The position numbers were made by a program, and so were the translations under genes. The notes under the pieces were generated by a model. That model made no database searches and was not told the origin of the DNA. It saw only the letters and a program-made list of their open reading frames with translations. This document shows, one piece after another, positions 61,040-64,000 of a DNA stretch of 64,000 nt (positions within the stretch are counted from its first letter, which is position 1; each line of letters begins with the position of its first letter). The stretch lies in NCBI GenBank assembly GCA_021442155.1, contig CM038222.1, positions 62,284,266 to 62,348,265 on the forward strand, written 5' to 3'. The DNA is from Cymbidium sinense. Taxonomy: Eukaryota; Streptophyta; Magnoliopsida; Asparagales; Orchidaceae.

Positions 61040-61890
61040 AATCAATCTTTGACCAAGCCATTTGACCCACTTAGGCTCACTTGACCCAAAATGACCTCAA
61101 GTAACCTTATGAGCCAAATTCTAATCCTAACCAAATTGGATTGAACCAAACTCATCTATGCCACTCATCATGATCAACAATCATCATGAGATGATCAATC
61201 AATCAAATTGGGTCAAACCAAGTCAAACCTAAGGGTTGACCAAGTCAACACTTAGTCAAAATGAAACCTAGCATAGCCAAATTCAACCATAGGCCAAATT
61301 GATTGAAACCATTGATCTAAGTTCATTCATGACCTATGTTTGAACTTGATCAAGCCAACATTTAAGCCTAACCTAGCCCAATTGGCCACTTGACCTAAGT
61401 TGACCTAACTTAACCTAAAAAATCAAAATGTGTCAAAACCTGATCTAAGCCAAATTGATCCAAACCAATGGGTCAAGTTCATTTCAAATCACTTGTGGAA
61501 CTTGACCAAAGCCTTAATTGGCCAATTAGACCTAACCGAGCCTAATTGACCAATATGACCTAAAGGGGTCATGTTGAGCCAAATTTTAGCATAGCTAAAA
61601 TTGATTGGAAACAAAGATATCAATCCACTCCATATGACTAACCTAACATAAACCTACCCTTGACCTACCTCAAATAGGTCAAATGGGTCACATAGGTCAA
61701 CTTGACACGTTTGACCTAAATGAAGTCATATGAGCCAAATTCAAAACTATACCAAATTGAACCAAACCAAAGCCACCAAAACATTTTAAATGGTCATATG
61801 AACTTGACCCAACCCTTCTTTTGACCTAATTCGACCAATTGGTCAACTTGACCAAAGTTGACCCATTTTGACCTAAATGGGTCAACATGA
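61040..61890 (+). promoter_or_regulatory. TTGAC/GTCAA block in the LTR of copy D
   Basis: Many TTGACC and GGTCAA cores, including ATTGGTCAACTTGACC near 61836. Counterpart of the blocks in the other LTRs. Regulatory meaning is inferred only. Confidence 0.4.
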
Positions 61891-64000
61891 GCCAAACTCT
61901 ATCAAATGAATTCCAAATCCCATGAAACTTGGCCAAACTGAGTTTCTCCACATACCCAACATATCCAAATTGAAAAATCAGCAAAATGAGCATCCTACCC
62001 TTAGGCCATGGAACAAATTTTGGCTTACTCCATGTGTAATTTGGTCATACCCTCTTCATATCAACTTGAGGCTTTCCTAAAAGTTCAAGGGGACCTAATG
62101 AAGAGTGGTGCACCAAACCCAATGGGTTTGGGTCATCCCAATTGGCCCTTGAACAAACCTGACCCAATGGGTCAAAACTCCAAATTCAAACTCCCTCTCC
62201 CACTCAAATTCAAGCACATTGGAGGTTGGCAATCCACTCCTTGGCTCAAACTAACCATATGCACACTCCTAACAGCTCAAACAACCCATTGTCTAAGCTC
62301 CATTGATCATAAATGGCAAGTGGATGGACGATCGTTCGATCCTTCAAGGGGAAGATATACTCCCCCTAATTCAGTTTGAATTCAATTGCCACACAGTCGA
62401 TTGAGCACTAGTGAGAGTAAGCAGCCATCAGAGAGTGATCCCTAGCCTCCAAAAGCTCTAGCCATTTTCCCATCCTTAATTTTTAAATATTGAAAATACA
62501 GAAGGAAAATTGAAGAGCTAACTTTCTCCTTACTCAATTTCCACCAAATTCCCTTTGCACACTCCATCAGAGAGGCAAGTTGAGTGCACCCAAGCTCTCT
62601 TTGATGTTCCAAAGGCAAGGAGAGACCTAGATCAATCAAGGCCGCAAGCTAGCTAAGGAGGAGGTGGTCCATAGAGGAATCCACTCAATCTTAAGTGCTT
62701 AAAACTTTAGCAAGGCTTCATCTCAACTAGACGAAGCTCCTCCAAGGGAATCGAGCGTCGGTGATCACCTCTGGCGAGGTTAGCCATTTTCTAAGCTCAA
62801 TTCTCATGTGTGTTAGTCCTTTGTGAAGTGAACTTTAATTTTATATGATATTAACCATTGGATGTATTGGTAATTGCATGATGAAGGTGTGGGCCAAATT
62901 CTAGCCTAATCCGAGCTCAATCAAGCTCGAATCTTTCCCTAGAACTTGGACGGATCACATTCCTCGTAGGCTTTGGTAGGGATGAATTTATGGTCATCAA
63001 TCTGCACATTTTTGGATGGACAGCTGAGATAATTCCCACGTTTAGAAAATCCCTTATCCATTTTAAAATCGTGGGGAGATCTCTGACCATTCGATCTTTG
63101 ATCGAACGATAGATATCAAACTGCGTCTGGCACCAGCCACCTTTATGGATTTGACATTTAAGTGAATCCCTCACTGCACGAAGCATGTATAGCGTGCTGA
63201 CTGCCACCGCCATGCATCGCATCGTGAGCTATAGGATTAGTTAGGATGCTTTAATTAGGTCTAATTAATCTAGGGATCTTCTAAAATCCATAACTCTCTC
63301 TCAATAAAATTCAAAAAATATGAAATAAAATTATATGGAAAGATAATTCAACCAAGAATATTTTAAAATTAATTTCAATGTGTTTTAAATTATGATTTTC
63401 TTTGATTTTGGGTTTTATTGGAAACTTCATTTTACTAAGTACCTTTTAATTAAGCCTCTGATAAATCTCAAACTTCTTGGGTATATTATAGGGGATGACC
63501 TCTGCCTCCCTATATTTTCTTGGGATTTATTAAAAGATTAATTAGGGGAATTACATATGGATTTCTTAATTACTCCCTTAATCTAATTAAGTATAAGTAA
63601 GGTGTGATTAGTGGTTTCAATCCATGATTAGAGTTGATTAAAGTTAGATCCAATATATAGGAGGTTAAGGAATTATTTTGGGGCATTTCCCCTAAGCTAT
63701 TCCCTAAACCACCTTTTCTCTCCTTAATCTTCTCTTAATTAAGATTTAATTCACTAATTATCCACTTAATTAATTTTCTAAAAATTTTGAAAACTTCCAA
63801 AACTTAATTGATCTACTTTGGGTATATGCTTAGGTGTTTAGTAGCTTAAGTTCAATTAAGGAAATCAAAACCCAATTCATATGTATAAAAGGGTGTTTTG
63901 AAATTACATAAGCTAAACCCCTTAGCTTAATTAACTATTAATTATGAGCCAACTTGCATTAGGCCTTTTTTTTCTTATTAGGTGCATTGCAAATTTAAAT

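Larger units (their letters stand above)
49441..64000 (+). mobile_element. Copy D: Tat-type element lacking its 5' LTR; right end outside the window
   Basis: It begins inside the N-terminal extension, immediately beside copy C's leader. Gag, protease, RT, RNase H, second RNase H, integrase, 3' UTR and the first part of the 3' LTR follow in order. From 50840 to 55642 a single frame is interrupted by few stops, except at 51300-51600. It is the best preserved pol in the window. RT reads YVDN, protease DPDA, and integrase has lost its first Asp, so it is not autonomous. Confidence 0.9.
59587..64000 (+). repeat. 3' LTR of copy D, first ~4.4 kb
   Basis: Starts at a TGTTAGTG (exact base uncertain) and follows copy B's 3' LTR closely throughout, ending at the window edge at a point equal to about 32500 of copy B. 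Includes the opening block (59690-59890), four ~178-bp repeats, a short (TA)n run near 60310, the TTGAC/GTCAA block and the GC-richer island (62740-63240). The rest of the LTR should lie to the right of the window. Confidence 0.83.

Noticed and set aside
62008..62379. 123-codon open stretch in D's LTR with a similar one at 30540-30827 in copy B
   Set aside because: It is conserved only because these two LTRs are close relatives. The matching stretches of A and C are interrupted, and the peptide looks like translated LTR DNA.

Overview
The window is nuclear plant DNA made, as far as I can see, entirely of Ty3/gypsy LTR-retrotransposon sequence of the Tat/Ogre type. I find no host gene, tRNA, rRNA or CRISPR array. 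Three things indicate a land plant. The primer-binding site at 20441-20458 fits a tRNA-Arg. The polyprotein has the plant Tat domain order Gag, protease, RT, RNase H, second (archaeal-type) RNase H, integrase. The giant LTRs and repeat-rich leader and 3' UTR are also Tat/Ogre-like. The sequence is AT-rich. I cannot name the species.

Layout. Copy A (+, 1-12927) is a decayed gag-pol (1-6760), a repeat-filled 3' UTR (6830-9500) and the first ~3.4 kb of its 3' LTR. Copy B (+, 12928-33537) has a nearly full 5' LTR (12928-20430), PBS, a leader with two stem-loop arrays (20900-23200), a long N-terminal extension of Gag (from 23299) and Gag to ~26545. It then jumps over all of pol into the 3' UTR and a truncated 3' LTR (28111-33537). 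Copy C (-, 33545-49440) reads right to left: leader, N-terminal extension, Gag, a deletion, the integrase C-terminus, 3' UTR, and an LTR of ~7.9 kb ending in a 9-bp PBS remnant. Copy D (+, 49441-64000) starts inside the N-terminal extension. It carries gag-pro-pol with both RNase H domains, a 3' UTR and the first ~4.4 kb of its 3' LTR, cut by the window edge.

How it fits together. Re-inverting copy C gives a head-to-tail series LTR-B-LTR-C-LTR-D-LTR in which neighbours share LTRs, as expected after recombination between LTRs. A later inversion with end deletions explains the present order. The LTRs fall into at least three sequence groups, and B's two LTRs belong to different groups, so B is a chimera. 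No copy can encode a working polymerase. RT has YVND in A and YVDN in D, the protease motif is damaged in both, and stops are scattered through all copies. Several stops lie at the same codon in different copies.

Most unusual points: an LTR of ~7.6-7.9 kb; ~20 stem-loops in the leader; a ~655-residue unassigned N-terminal extension in frame with Gag; dense TTGAC/GTCAA (W-box-like) blocks in every LTR; and a ~178-bp tandem repeat expanded inside one LTR group only.
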